A stretch of DNA of 64,000 nucleotides from Thiomicrorhabdus sediminis (GCF_005885815.1 NZ_CP040602.1:1131630-1195629); one strand, 5' to 3'; numbered from the stretch's first letter, positions 36,899-46,490 are shown. Translations and numbers: made by a program. Notes: generated by a model not told the origin, from the sequence alone.

Positions 36899-37171
36899 AT
36901 GAACAAATCTGAATTAGTAAGTGCAATCGCAGAAGAAGCTGGTCTAACAAAAGCAGATGCAACTAAAGCACTAGACGCAACTGTTTCGGCAATCACTAAA
37001 GCAATGGCTTCAGGTGACTCTGTTGCTATCATCGGCTTTGGTACTTTTAAAGTAGGTGAGCGTTCTGCACGTACTGGTCGCAACCCTCAAACCGGTGCTA
37101 CGATGGAAATCCCGGCAGCTAAAGTTCCTAAGTTTACAGCCGGTAAAGCTCTAAAAGAAGCTGTAAATTAA
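36899..37171 (+). CDS. hupB: DNA-binding protein HU
   Basis: A 90-residue histone-like protein that bends and compacts DNA. It has the HU features [18 protein letters not shown], the [23 protein letters not shown] arm region (residues about 44-66) and a C-terminal [12 protein letters not shown]. The true start is ATG 36899, five bases after GGAGA at 36889; an upstream GTG at 36857 adds 14 residues not found in the family. Downstream are tRNA genes from an independent promoter. The A-rich stretch after the stop (37192-37210) does not form a clear terminator. Confidence 0.95.
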   Translation: MNKSELVSAIAEEAGLTKADATKALDATVSAITKAMASGDSVAIIGFGTFKVGERSARTGRNPQTGATMEIPAAKVPKFTAGKALKEAVN

Positions 37172-37221
37172 TAACTTATAAAAAGGCGATCAAAAAAGTC
37201 AAAAAAAAACGACAAATTTGA

Positions 37222-37249
37222 TTGACATGCTCTCTCAGAACTCTATAAT
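37222..37249 (+). promoter_or_regulatory. Strong tRNA operon promoter
   Basis: Consensus TTGACA (37222-37227) and TATAAT (37244-37249) with 16-base spacer, 69 bp upstream of the first tRNA-Val. Near-perfect boxes fit stable-RNA expression. Confidence 0.85.
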
Positions 37250-37317
37250 ACGCCACATCAATTAAGCACTGAGACCAAGAGCCACAGCGGCTTCCAGAGG
37301 TTTTAGACAGTTTGATT

Positions 37318-37393
37318 GGGTGATTAGCTCAGTTGGGAGAGCATCGCCCTTACAAGGCGAGGGTCACTGGTTCGAGCCCAGTATCACCCACCA
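37318..37393 (+). tRNA. tRNA-Val(TAC), copy 1
   Basis: 76 bases with encoded CCA. Acceptor GGGTGAT pairs with ATCACCC, D-arm AGCTCAGTTGGGAGAGC, anticodon loop CTTACAA (anticodon TAC), T-arm TTCGAGC. It is first in a Val-Asp pair that is repeated 267 bases downstream. Confidence 0.97.
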
Positions 37394-37394
37394 C

Positions 37395-37471
37395 GGAGCG
37401 GTAGTTCAGCTGGTTAGAATACCTGCCTGTCACGCAGGGGGTCGCGGGTTCGAATCCCGTCCGCTCCGCCA
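37395..37471 (+). tRNA. tRNA-Asp(GTC), copy 1
   Basis: 77 bases with encoded CCA. Acceptor GGAGCGG pairs with CCGCTCC, anticodon loop CTGTCAC (GTC), T-arm GTTCGAATC. Only one base separates it from tRNA-Val, so processing must use an RNase that tolerates such close spacing. Confidence 0.97.
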
Positions 37472-37477
37472 GTTTTT

Positions 37478-37503
37478 AAAGCTAGTTTTTAACTAGCTTT
37501 TTT
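37478..37503 (+). terminator. Terminator after first tRNA pair
   Basis: AAAGCTAGTT and AACTAGCTTT arms followed by TTT. A second inverted repeat TTATTGC/GCAATAA spans 37502-37530. Confidence 0.75.
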
Positions 37504-37584
37504 ATTGCGAATTTCAGGAGTTTGCAATAAGTAAAAAATAGACAAAGTATCACTTAACTGAGTAAAACTTTGTTTATCTATCCT

Positions 37585-37660
37585 GGGTGATTAGCTCAGT
37601 TGGGAGAGCATCGCCCTTACAAGGCGAGGGTCACTGGTTCGAGCCCAGTATCACCCACCA
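37585..37660 (+). tRNA. tRNA-Val(TAC), copy 2
   Basis: Identical over all 76 bases to the copy at 37318. It follows the terminator at 37478. ACAAAGT (37542-37548) and ACTTTGT pair just upstream, but no obvious separate promoter is seen. Confidence 0.97.
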
Positions 37661-37668
37661 TACAATTA

Positions 37669-37745
37669 GGAGCGGTAGTTCAGCTGGTTAGAATACCTGC
37701 CTGTCACGCAGGGGGTCGCGGGTTCGAATCCCGTCCGCTCCGCCA
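37669..37745 (+). tRNA. tRNA-Asp(GTC), copy 2
   Basis: Identical over all 77 bases to the copy at 37395. Here eight bases (TACAATTA) separate it from tRNA-Val instead of one. Confidence 0.97.
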
Positions 37746-37752
37746 GTATTCG

Positions 37753-37788
37753 AAAGGCGATTAATCTTTATGGTTAATCGCCTTTTTT
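37753..37788 (+). terminator. Terminator after second tRNA pair
   Basis: AAAGGCGATTAA and TTAATCGCCTTT arms followed by T-run. Confidence 0.88.
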
Positions 37789-38179
37789 ATTGCCTGAATT
37801 TTTTGTAACGACGTTTTTTTAGTTTCCGACAAAAAAACGACTTCATAAAATGGGCTCTGAGCCGTTTTTAGCAAGTGACGCTTGCTTTGGTATTAAAATC
37901 GAATTCTTTATCGCTAGCCGATCTTAAATTTGTTCTCGTTAGCCAATTGGCTATTTACTGTTTTCATTTTCAGTTTTAAGAGATGGTTATTTTGATGCTT
38001 CAACCATAATTGTAAATATTTCTTTTTTTAATGGATAAAAAAATACCCGCATTTGGCGGGTATCTTTATAATCTCAAATGAGATAAAAGCTTTTAAATCA
38101 AGGCGCTATAAGCGAAGTTTAGTAAAACTAAACGAGCGACTAAGCAACAAAGAGTTAGCGGTTTTTAGACGTTTTAAGC
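37789..38179. other. Intergenic region between tRNAs and fabI
   Basis: No gene is seen. It contains the fabI-side terminator (38036-38063) and, at 38098-38170, a stretch with a small inverted repeat GTTTAGT/ACTAAAC that follows the fabI stop. I recognise no RNA or mobile element. Confidence 0.45.
38036..38063 (-). terminator. Probable terminator of fabI
   Basis: On the minus strand ATACCCGC and GCGGGTAT arms with loop CAAAT, followed by seven T. It lies about 120 bp beyond the fabI stop. Confidence 0.7.
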
Positions 38180-38959
38180 TTAGTTAGAAGCTGTGATGTT
38201 GTAGCCACCATCCACATAGGTAATTTCACCGGTGATACCCGATGCCAACTCCGAACATAGGAACGCACAAGTATTACCGACTTCTTCAATCGTTACATTA
38301 CGACGAAGAGGCGTTGAGGCTGCTGCTTTATCCAGCATAGAACGGAAGTCTTTGATACCGGCTGCCGCTAAAGTGCGGATAGGGCCGGCTGAAACGGCGT
38401 TGACACGGATGCCGTCTTGACCAAGATCTGCTGCCAAATAGCGTACAGTCGCTTCTAGTGATGCTTTTGCGATCCCCATAACGTTATAGTTCGGTACAGC
38501 GCGCTCGGCACCTAAATAAGAGATGGTCATCACCGAACCGTTTTTAGCTTTCAACATTTCGTGCGCGGCCTTGGTGCAAGCCGTTAAGCTATAGGCGCTG
38601 ATGTCATGAGCGATACTGAAGCCTTCACGGGTAGAGGCATCAATCATACGGCCTTCAAGTTCTTCACGCGGTGCGAAAGCGACTGAGTGAACCAAGATGT
38701 CCAGACCGTCATTCCACTGCTTGCCTAGTTCGGCAAAGGTCTCATCAATTTGCGCATCGCTGGCTACATCAAGCGGCAGAACGATTTTAGAACCCAATTC
38801 ATCAGCAATTTTCTCAACACGACCTTTTAGTTTTTCGTTTTGGTAAGTCAGGGCGATTTCCGCGCCTTGTTCATGCATCTGTTTTGCGATTCCGTATGCA
38901 ATAGATTTATTGTTAGCGACACCGATAATCAGCGCTTTTTTTCCAGAAAGGAATCCCAT
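38180..38959 (-). CDS. fabI: Enoyl-ACP reductase (NADH), FabI
   Basis: Final reduction step of fatty-acid elongation; target of triclosan-type inhibitors. The 259-residue SDR protein has the FabI nucleotide motif [15 protein letters not shown], the catalytic Tyr-x6-Lys arrangement in [20 protein letters not shown] and the substrate loop [17 protein letters not shown] lies seven bases before ATG 38959. Monocistronic. Confidence 0.96.
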   Translation of the reverse strand: MGFLSGKKALIIGVANNKSIAYGIAKQMHEQGAEIALTYQNEKLKGRVEKIADELGSKIVLPLDVASDAQIDETFAELGKQWNDGLDILVHSVAFAPREELEGRMIDASTREGFSIAHDISAYSLTACTKAAHEMLKAKNGSVMTISYLGAERAVPNYNVMGIAKASLEATVRYLAADLGQDGIRVNAVSAGPIRTLAAAGIKDFRSMLDKAAASTPLRRNVTIEEVGNTCAFLCSELASGITGEITYVDGGYNITASN

Positions 38960-39244
38960 AGTATTCTCCAGTTTATCGTCTTTAGAATATGAACGAGGTT
39001 GTTTGTTTTTCTAATCAGCTTAAATCTAGGCCGACCATTATGGTTTGTCGATATTATAACGGCAAATACTTATTATTTATGGCTAAATTAGTGGCCGCAA
39101 TTTGCATGTTTTTAAGCGGCGCCGTTTGCTTGATTATTTAGTGATAGGCTCTTTTTTAGGCTAGCGATGGCAATTTCAAGAGGAATGCAATATTATCAAC
39201 GCTTGAAGTGTTTTGATTGAAATGAATGAATTTGAGACGGTGAA

Positions 39245-41512
39245 GTGAAAGCAGGATTAATCATCAATAAATGGATTATGCCTTTAGCTGTGCTGGCGCT
39301 GAGTATGCAGACGGTTTCGGCCGCTGTAGAGAACCCTTCGCAAACAATGCAATCGGCAGCGAGCTGGAATTCGCCTTATCCGGAAGATGTTATCGCTGAA
39401 CAAACCCTGTTTTCCGCATTCGGCTCACCGCCAAAACATTTAGATCCGGTGGTTTCCTATAACTCGAATGAGTGGGCGATTCTCAGTCAGATTTACGAGC
39501 CGCCCCTGCAGTATCATTATTTAAAGCGTCCGTATCAATTGGAACCTTTGACATTAAAGGCAATGCCAACTGTTTCCTATTTGGATAAAAACCTACAGTC
39601 GGTCAAAGTCAATTCGAAAAAAATGGTTTACAGTGAATATCTATTCGAGCTCGAGCCCGATGTTTTTTACAAATCGCATCCGGCGTTTGCCAAAAAAGCC
39701 GACCAATACCTTTATCACGATTTAACAGACACACGGCTTGAACAATTCTCGAAGCCGTGGCAATCAATCAAAAGCGTCTATGATTTTGATCAGTTGCAAA
39801 GTCGAGAGCTGATCGCCGCAGATTATGTTTATGCCATTAAACGTATGGCGTTAAGACAAAACCATTCACCGGTGTTGGATTCTATGTTGCCTTATATTGT
39901 CGGTTTGCAAGAGTTTTCCGAGACCCAGACCAAGCTTTATCAGCAGCAGTTAAAAGCCAGTGGTAAAAACTCTAAATCACTTTATTATGATTTAACAAAT
40001 GTTCAAATAAGTGGTGTTAAAGTTATTGATAAATATCGTTTTTCTATCCGGGTTAATGGCGTTTATCCGCAGTTTTTATATTGGCTGACCATGAACTTCT
40101 TTGCGCCGATTCCTTGGGAAGCGGATAAGTTTTATAAGCAGCAATTGCTGGTTGAGAAAAACCTGACGCTTGATACCTCTCCGGTTGGTACCGGGCCTTA
40201 TTATCTGGCTGAGAACAATCCCAATCAACGTATGCGTTTATTGAAGAACCCGCAATTTCATCAAGAGTTTTATCCGAGCGATGGCCTTGCAGACGATGCC
40301 GATCAGGCATTGTTGGATGATGCGGGTAAAAAACTGCCGTTTATCAATGAAGTGATTTACAGTCTTGAAAAAGAAAATGTGCCGTTGTGGAATAAGTTTT
40401 TGCAGGGCTATTATGATGCCTCCGGTGTCAGTTCTGACAGTTTTGACCAAGCGGTTAAGGTTTCTGCCGGAGGCAATATGCGTTTGACCGAGGTGATGCA
40501 GCAAAAAGGCATTCAGTTTTTAAGCCAGGTGCAGCCGACCATCTATTACTTTGGCTTTAATATGGCAGACCCGGTTGTCGGCGGCTATTCAGTCAAACAA
40601 CAAAAATTGCGTCAAGCCATCTCTATCGCGTTAAATTTCGAAGAGTATATTTCCATTTTTATGAATGGCCGAGGGGTTGCCGCACAAGGACCAATCCCAC
40701 CGGGTATTACCGGTTATAGGGATGGCAAAGAGGGAGTTAACCCTTATGTTTATGAGTGGAAAGAAAACCGTCAACAGCGCCGTAGTATCGAGCAGGCCAA
40801 ACAGCTGCTGAAAGACGCCGGTTATGAAAACGGGCTCAATGCCGATGGTGAAGCGCTTACGCTTTATTATGATACTGCAGCCACCGGACCGGACAGTCAG
40901 GCGCAACTGAGCTGGTATCGTAAACAGTTGGCCAAGCTTGGCATCAATCTGGTGATTCGTGCCACCGATTACAATCGTTTTCAGGATAAGGTGCGTGGTG
41001 CCAAGGTGCAACTGTTCTCCTGGGGCTGGAATGCCGATTATCCGGATCCGGAAAACTTTCTGTTTTTGCTGTATGGTGCCAATGCCACTATCAATACCAA
41101 TGGAAGCGGTATCAATAGCGCCAATTATGACAACCCTGAGTTCAATAAGTTGTTTAAGCGTATGAAAAACATGGCAAACGGAGCCGAGCGTGAAGAGGTC
41201 ATTAAAAAGATGATCGCCATAGTGCAAAAGGACGCGCCTTGGGCTTGGGGGATCAATCCTAAGTCCTTAACGCTTTATCATGGTTGGTTGAAAAACGTCT
41301 GGCCGAATGCGCTGGCGAACAATACCATCAAATATCGTCGTATCGATACAGAGCAGCGGTTACTAGCGCAGCAGCAATGGAATAAGCCGGTTGTTTGGCC
41401 GCTTTGGCTCTTGTTGGCATTGCTGCTGATCAGCATCTGGCCGCTTTTCAGGGCTTACCAAAAACGCCAGGCTGAAGTGATTAAGCCGCAAACAGATCAG
41501 GGGGGCTATTGA
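39245..41512 (+). CDS. Peptide ABC transporter substrate-binding protein, possibly membrane-anchored
   Basis: A 755-residue SBP_bac_5 family protein (OppA/YejA-like). It has a signal peptide (cleavage near VSA, residue 26), the FSAFGSPPKHLDPVVSYNSNEWAILSQIYEPPL entry region (in two parts), and SWGWNADYPDPENFLFLLYG typical of the family's C-lobe. Unusually, a hydrophobic helix (WPLWLLLALLLISIW, about 717-731) and a basic tail end the protein, implying tethering to the inner membrane; family members are normally free or lipid-anchored and 500-600 residues long. Start GTG 39245 has a modest GAGACGG before it. The stop overlaps the permease start by one base. Confidence 0.85.
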   Translation: MKAGLIINKWIMPLAVLALSMQTVSAAVENPSQTMQSAASWNSPYPEDVIAEQTLFSAFGSPPKHLDPVVSYNSNEWAILSQIYEPPLQYHYLKRPYQLEPLTLKAMPTVSYLDKNLQSVKVNSKKMVYSEYLFELEPDVFYKSHPAFAKKADQYLYHDLTDTRLEQFSKPWQSIKSVYDFDQLQSRELIAADYVYAIKRMALRQNHSPVLDSMLPYIVGLQEFSETQTKLYQQQLKASGKNSKSLYYDLTNVQISGVKVIDKYRFSIRVNGVYPQFLYWLTMNFFAPIPWEADKFYKQQLLVEKNLTLDTSPVGTGPYYLAENNPNQRMRLLKNPQFHQEFYPSDGLADDADQALLDDAGKKLPFINEVIYSLEKENVPLWNKFLQGYYDASGVSSDSFDQAVKVSAGGNMRLTEVMQQKGIQFLSQVQPTIYYFGFNMADPVVGGYSVKQQKLRQAISIALNFEEYISIFMNGRGVAAQGPIPPGITGYRDGKEGVNPYVYEWKENRQQRRSIEQAKQLLKDAGYENGLNADGEALTLYYDTAATGPDSQAQLSWYRKQLAKLGINLVIRATDYNRFQDKVRGAKVQLFSWGWNADYPDPENFLFLLYGANATINTNGSGINSANYDNPEFNKLFKRMKNMANGAEREEVIKKMIAIVQKDAPWAWGINPKSLTLYHGWLKNVWPNALANNTIKYRRIDTEQRLLAQQQWNKPVVWPLWLLLALLLISIWPLFRAYQKRQAEVIKPQTDQGGY

Positions 41513-42489
41513 TGTTTGCCTATATTGTCAGACGCCTGTTATTCGCCGTTCCGATTCTGATTGGTGTGAATCTGATTACTTTTGCACTGTTTTTCATGGT
41601 CAATACGCCGGATGATATGGCGCGCGCGCAGCTCGGTGCAAAACAGACAACGCCGCAAATGATAGCCGCTTGGAAGGCTGACCGAGGTTATGATAAGCCG
41701 CTGTTTTTCAATAGCGAACAAGGCGGTATTGAAACCATTACAGATACCTTGTTTGTCCAGGAATCGGTAAAGCTATTTCAGTTTGATTTCGGTCAATCCG
41801 ATTCCGGTAGACAGATTTCCGCTGATGTTTATGAACGCATGTGGCCGAGTCTTGCCATTGCGTTGCCGACTTTTATTATCGGTCTGACCACCAATATTGC
41901 CTTGGCGCTGTTAATCGTGCTGTTTCGTGGCACCACTCTCGATCGGACGGCGATGGCGGTCGCTGTGGCGATCATGTCTATTTCCGGGCTGTTCTACATC
42001 ATTGCCGGGCAGGTGCTGTTCAGTAAGATGCTGAATTGGGTACCTATTTCCGGCTATTCGGACGGTACCGACTTCTGGAAATTTTTGATTCTGCCTGTGT
42101 TGATTGGTGTGTTTGCCGGTATAGGTGCCGGAGTACGTTGGTATCGCAGTATCTTCCTCGAAGAGATTCACAGGGACTATGTGCGAACCGCCAGGGCCAA
42201 AGGACTTTCAGAGGTCAGGGTGCTGTTTGGCCATGTCATGCAAAATGGGCTTTTACCGATTTTGACCGGTGTGGTAGTGGTGATTCCAACCCTTTTTATG
42301 GGTAGTCTGATAATGGAGTCCTTCTTCGGTATTCCAGGGTTGGGTAGCTATACCATCGAGGCGATTCAGGCGCAGGATTTTGCCATTGTCAAAGCGATGG
42401 TATTTTTAGGTTCGGTGCTGTATATCATCGGGCTGATTCTGACCGACATCTCCTATACTTATTTCGATCCAAGGGTGAAATTGTCATGA
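41512..42489 (+). CDS. Peptide ABC transporter permease (DppB/YejB-like)
   Basis: A 325-residue inner-membrane permease with about six helices, beginning MFAYIVRRLLFAVPILIGVNLITF, the classic DppB/OppB N-terminus. The EAA loop DYVRTARAKGLSEVRVLFGHV contacts the ATPase. ATG 41512 overlaps the stop of the binding-protein gene (TGATG), with GGGGGG upstream; the in-frame TTG at 41509 is rejected. The next permease starts within its stop codon (ATGA at 42486). Confidence 0.93.
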   Translation: MFAYIVRRLLFAVPILIGVNLITFALFFMVNTPDDMARAQLGAKQTTPQMIAAWKADRGYDKPLFFNSEQGGIETITDTLFVQESVKLFQFDFGQSDSGRQISADVYERMWPSLAIALPTFIIGLTTNIALALLIVLFRGTTLDRTAMAVAVAIMSISGLFYIIAGQVLFSKMLNWVPISGYSDGTDFWKFLILPVLIGVFAGIGAGVRWYRSIFLEEIHRDYVRTARAKGLSEVRVLFGHVMQNGLLPILTGVVVVIPTLFMGSLIMESFFGIPGLGSYTIEAIQAQDFAIVKAMVFLGSVLYIIGLILTDISYTYFDPRVKLS

Positions 42490-43871
42490 TGCCGTCTTTC
42501 TACTGGACAGATATTATGCTTTGGGCATTGTTTGGCCTATTGCTGGTGGCGATCAAACAGATTTTGGCAGATAAGCAGAAACGCCAACAATGGCGTCAGG
42601 TTTTCAGTTCGAAAACTGCGATGGCAGCCGCTATTGTCTTGGTGGTGTATTTTATGGTGGCGCTTGCGGACTCGATTCATTTCAATGTGGAAACACAGAG
42701 CTCAGCGCAAAACGCAGCACAAACGACCATACAGATGACGCCATTGGATATGGTGTTCAGTCATTTGATTGTTAAAACCGAACGTACCTATTCGGCACCG
42801 TTTGCCAGTCATGAATACAGTCGCAGTATTGTTTATGATGAACAAGGGCAGGTGAGCCAGCAGTTTTTGCCGTTACAACACGTTGCCGATTATTTCAGCA
42901 ATGATGATAAATCAGCGAGTTGGTATCTGGTGAAACAAGCGAGCTGGGCATTTATGGCAGCAGTGTTATTGCTTTTTGTGTTCGCTTCCATTCATGCTTA
43001 CGGCAAATTTGTCGCATTCGCTCAGCTGCACGCTGGCGAGCATCCGATAAAGTTGCCGTGGCAAACCGCTTATGTCACCGTTTTTATTTTGGTTTTTACC
43101 GCGGTCTTTTTGTATCTGTTAAGTTTCGATTACCATGTTTTAGGAACCAGTAAAGTCGGTGACGATGTCTTTTACCAATCCCTAAAAAGTGTGCGTACCG
43201 GTATTTTGATTGGCGCGTTGACGACGGTGGTGATGTTGCCACTGGCATTGGTTTTGGGCATTAGCGCAGGCTACTTCAAAGGTTGGATCGATGATATCAT
43301 CCAATATCTGTATACCACTTTAAACTCCATTCCGGGGGTACTGTTGATTGCCGCGGCGGTATTGGTGATGCAGTCGATTATGGCCAATAACGCCGACTGG
43401 TTCGGTTCTTCCGAAGAGCGTGCCGATTTACGTTTGCTGTTTTTGATTCTGATTCTGGGAATCACCAGCTGGACCGGGTTATGCCGTCTATTGCGTGCGG
43501 AAACCTTGAAAATCAGTCAAATCGAATATGTCACCGCCGCAAAAGCTTTCGGAATGGGGCCTTTTACCATTATTCGCCGTCATATCATGCCGAATCTGAT
43601 GCACTTGGTATTGATCGCTCTGGTGTTGGATTTTAGTGGTTTGGTGTTGGCGGAGGCAGTGCTCTCTTATGTTGGCGTCGGGGTTGATCCGACCACGCCA
43701 AGCTGGGGTAATATGATTAACCAGGCGCGTTTGGAAATGGCGCGCGAGCCGATGGTCTGGTGGTCGCTGTTATCCGCGTTTTGCTTTATGTTCGCTTTGG
43801 TTTTGGCGGCGAATCTGTTTGCCGATCGAGTTCAATGGGTGTTGAACCCCAGAAATAATACTGAGAAATAA
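42486..43871 (+). CDS. Peptide ABC transporter permease (DppC/YejE-like) with long N-terminal extension
   Basis: A 461-residue permease, about 120-160 residues longer than ordinary DppC. The C-terminal 250 residues are standard: GISAGYFKGWIDDIIQYLYTTLNSIPG (two parts), EAA loop YVTAAKAFGMGPFTIIRRHI, and SYVGVGVDPTTPSWGNMINQAR. The N-terminal part holds four extra or displaced hydrophobic segments (about 8-24, 43-60, 157-175, 197-216) and a predicted external loop at 62-155. It forms the channel with the preceding permease. Confidence 0.9.
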   Translation: MMPSFYWTDIMLWALFGLLLVAIKQILADKQKRQQWRQVFSSKTAMAAAIVLVVYFMVALADSIHFNVETQSSAQNAAQTTIQMTPLDMVFSHLIVKTERTYSAPFASHEYSRSIVYDEQGQVSQQFLPLQHVADYFSNDDKSASWYLVKQASWAFMAAVLLLFVFASIHAYGKFVAFAQLHAGEHPIKLPWQTAYVTVFILVFTAVFLYLLSFDYHVLGTSKVGDDVFYQSLKSVRTGILIGALTTVVMLPLALVLGISAGYFKGWIDDIIQYLYTTLNSIPGVLLIAAAVLVMQSIMANNADWFGSSEERADLRLLFLILILGITSWTGLCRLLRAETLKISQIEYVTAAKAFGMGPFTIIRRHIMPNLMHLVLIALVLDFSGLVLAEAVLSYVGVGVDPTTPSWGNMINQARLEMAREPMVWWSLLSAFCFMFALVLAANLFADRVQWVLNPRNNTEK

Positions 43872-43873
43872 CT

Positions 43874-45544
43874 ATGTCTTCTGTGAATGAGCCTATACAA
43901 ACTGTCACCAATCAAAATCAGTTACCTGCAAAGGTGCTCGATGTCAAAGGCTTGAGTCTGCATGTTGGTGATAAGTGCCTGATCGATAATATCAGTTTTG
44001 ATATCAATCAGGCAGAGATATTCGCATTGGTCGGGGAATCCGGTAGTGGTAAATCATTGACCTCGTTGGCAGTGATGCGTTTGCTGCCAGAAGCGATTCA
44101 AGTGAGTTCAGGCGATGTGGTTTTAGATCGGATCGATGTGTTTTCGCAGACCGAATCACAAATGCAGACTATTCGCGGTAAGCGTGTGGCGATGATTTTT
44201 CAGGAGCCGATGACTTCACTTAATCCGGTGATGAAAGTGGGGGATCAGGTCGCTGAAGTGTTGCGCCGTCATTTGGGTTTGAAAAGCAAAGCCGCACGCT
44301 TGAGCGTGGTGGAACTGTTTGAAGAGGTGGGTATTCCCGATGCCGATGCCCGTTATGACTGGTATCCGCATCAACTCTCCGGTGGTCAAAAACAACGAGT
44401 GATGATCGCCATGGCTTTGGCCTGTGAACCGGACCTGTTGATTGCCGATGAACCGACTACCGCTTTGGATGTGACCATTCAGGCGCAAGTATTGGATTTA
44501 TTAAAGTCGATTCGAGATGCGCGTGGTCTATCGATTTTGTTTATCACCCACGATATGGGAGTGGTGTATGAAATGGCAGACCGTGTTGCGGTGATGAAAC
44601 AAGGTAAAATCATCGAGATGGCGGATAAAAATCAGTTTTTTAGTGCCGCCAGCCAGCCTTATACCCAGCAACTGTTAAGTGATGCCATTCCCGCCCAAGA
44701 GTTGAAATCTGTGGAAGACAAGGCGCCATTATTGACCTTGAACGAGCTTAAGGTGCATTTTCCGGTGAAAAAAGGCATTTTCCAGCGCACGGTTGGTCAT
44801 GTTAAGGCGGTGGATGGCGTGAGCCTTAGTATTGCCAAGGGGCAGACGCTAGCATTGGTGGGAGAGTCGGGTTCCGGTAAAAGCACTATCGGGCAGGCGA
44901 TTCTTAAATTGGTCAATCAAACGGATGGCGCCGTCACTTTTATCGATAATGAGAATGTCATCAATCTATCCGATTTGTCGGAAAGACAGATGAAACCTTT
45001 GCGTAAAAAGATTCAGGTCATTTTCCAAGACCCGTTTTCCGCCCTTAACCCGCGAATGACCATTAGCGAGATTATTCGCGAGGGTATGGTGAGCCTGAAA
45101 GTCGGTGAGCCAACTAAGGTGTGGCAAGACCAGCGTATTGATGAGCTGTTGAGCCAGGTTGGTTTGGATATTGAAGCCAAATACCGTTATCCGCACGAGT
45201 TTTCCGGAGGACAGCGCCAGCGTATCGGTATTGCTCGCGCCTTGGCGGTAGAGCCTGAATTGATTATCTGCGATGAGCCAACCAGCGCCTTGGATGTCTC
45301 GGTGCGCGCACAGGTATTAAAGCTGCTCGATGAATTGCAGCAGAAATATCAATTGTCGTATCTATTCATTACCCATGATCTATCGATTATCCCGTCTATC
45401 GCACATCAGGTCGCGGTAATGCAAAAAGGTAAGATTGTCGAACAGGGTACGGTGGCTGAGGTCATGCATAATCCGCAGCATGACTACACCAAGCAACTAT
45501 TGGCATCGGCTCCGGAACTGATTCGTAAAGCGATTTCGGCTTAA
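43874..45544 (+). CDS. Peptide ABC transporter, dual ATPase (YejF/DppDF-like)
   Basis: A 556-residue protein with two complete ATPase domains in one chain, as in YejF and GsiA. Each has Walker A ([12 protein letters not shown] near 49 and [12 protein letters not shown] near 332), a signature ([15 protein letters not shown] and [15 protein letters not shown]) and Walker B ([12 protein letters not shown] and [12 protein letters not shown]). Each half ends with an oligopeptide-type C-terminal segment (QPYTQQLL and HDYTKQLL). It starts three bases after the permease stop and completes the four-gene transporter, so no separate DppD and DppF are needed. Confidence 0.94.
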   Translation: MSSVNEPIQTVTNQNQLPAKVLDVKGLSLHVGDKCLIDNISFDINQAEIFALVGESGSGKSLTSLAVMRLLPEAIQVSSGDVVLDRIDVFSQTESQMQTIRGKRVAMIFQEPMTSLNPVMKVGDQVAEVLRRHLGLKSKAARLSVVELFEEVGIPDADARYDWYPHQLSGGQKQRVMIAMALACEPDLLIADEPTTALDVTIQAQVLDLLKSIRDARGLSILFITHDMGVVYEMADRVAVMKQGKIIEMADKNQFFSAASQPYTQQLLSDAIPAQELKSVEDKAPLLTLNELKVHFPVKKGIFQRTVGHVKAVDGVSLSIAKGQTLALVGESGSGKSTIGQAILKLVNQTDGAVTFIDNENVINLSDLSERQMKPLRKKIQVIFQDPFSALNPRMTISEIIREGMVSLKVGEPTKVWQDQRIDELLSQVGLDIEAKYRYPHEFSGGQRQRIGIARALAVEPELIICDEPTSALDVSVRAQVLKLLDELQQKYQLSYLFITHDLSIIPSIAHQVAVMQKGKIVEQGTVAEVMHNPQHDYTKQLLASAPELIRKAISA

Positions 45545-45561
45545 ATTGACAAAGGGTTGCT

Positions 45562-45777
45562 ATGGGAAAAAATGAATTTTCCCATTTATCAGATCATGAG
45601 CTACATCTTTCTTATGATCCGATAGTCATTGAGATGATAAAGCTAGAGCAGCAAAGAAGGGAAAATCATAGAAAATACAAGACTGATAAGTTTTCTAATA
45701 GAATTTCAGTCATATCTCTCGTTATCGCTATTTTTAGTTTGATGATTGCCTTGCTTACGCTTATGTATAAAGATTAA
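45562..45777 (+). CDS. Small membrane protein of unknown function
   Basis: A 71-residue protein, not recognised. Residues 1-45 are charged and hydrophilic (KLEQQRRENHRKYKTDKF), and 48-68 form one hydrophobic helix (ISLVIAIFSLMIALLTLMY), so it may sit in the inner membrane with the N-terminus inside. AAGGG is seven bases before ATG 45562. Base composition is visibly more AT-rich than its neighbours. It lies 18 bp behind the transporter operon and overlaps the convergent yciK-like gene by four bases. Confidence 0.6.
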   Translation: MGKNEFSHLSDHELHLSYDPIVIEMIKLEQQRRENHRKYKTDKFSNRISVISLVIAIFSLMIALLTLMYKD

Positions 45778-46490
45778 AGCTTTTCAATTACACCAAAATC
45801 AACAGTTTCAGTTGTTTCCTGTTTTTCCAAAATGGTACCTAAAATAAATTCAGCGATATCTTCAACCTGATTCAAGTCATTCGGGTTTTCACCCGGAAAT
45901 AAACGACCGCGCGCTTCGGTGGCGAAGCTTTCCAGTTCGGCGAAATAACAGTTAATTCCGCTATTACGGTTTTCATAGGCGGTGCTGGTCATGAGTTGTT
46001 TCAAGCCGGCTTTGGCAACACCGTAGGCACCGTAGTAAGCCGGGTGTTTATTGATATTGTTATCACCAATCGCCACCAATGCGCCATTTTCAGCGTTTCT
46101 TAGCAAGGGTAGGGTTTGTTGAATCAAATGGAAGTTGGCATTTAGATTGGTGTGCAGGACTTCATACCATTGCGTGTAGTCAAAATGCTCGATTGGTGTG
46201 AAAGCCGGCAAAATCGCCGCATTCAAAAAGACACCGTCAAGTTGACCGTATTCCTGCTTAAGAATATTGTGAAATTCCTTGTAGTTTTCGATATTGGCAC
46301 CGAGCAGATCCATAGGATACAAAGCAACCAAGTCGATATTCATATCTGAAGCGGCTATCTCATCATAAAAGGCATTCAGGCGTTTCAGTTCCTTATCCAA
46401 TAGAATAACTTGGTGGTTAGCTTGGATTAACGCGTTTGCTAAAGCTTTACCCAGTCCTTGTGCGGCACCGGTGATGAGATAGGTTTTCAT
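45774..46490 (-). CDS. Short-chain dehydrogenase (YciK-like)
   Basis: A 238-residue Rossmann-fold oxidoreductase with the cofactor motif TGAAQGLGKALA (residues 7-18), NAAI at about 90 and the catalytic YGAYGVAKAG (Tyr-x3-Lys). It resembles YciK, which lies with mupP and ubiG in Pseudomonas as here. Substrate unknown. No strong ribosome binding site (GAGAAAAATT). It follows mupP by 69 bp on the same strand. Confidence 0.85.
   Translation of the reverse strand: MKTYLITGAAQGLGKALANALIQANHQVILLDKELKRLNAFYDEIAASDMNIDLVALYPMDLLGANIENYKEFHNILKQEYGQLDGVFLNAAILPAFTPIEHFDYTQWYEVLHTNLNANFHLIQQTLPLLRNAENGALVAIGDNNINKHPAYYGAYGVAKAGLKQLMTSTAYENRNSGINCYFAELESFATEARGRLFPGENPNDLNQVEDIAEFILGTILEKQETTETVDFGVIEKL

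Noticed and set aside
37318-37745. tRNA-associated integration site or genomic island
   Set aside because: No integrase, direct repeat of a tRNA 3' end outside the full copies, or foreign cargo is seen near the tRNAs.
40631-41227. 198-codon minus-strand open frame inside the peptide-binding protein gene
   Set aside because: It is antisense to a clearly coding gene and its composition mirrors the sense strand.
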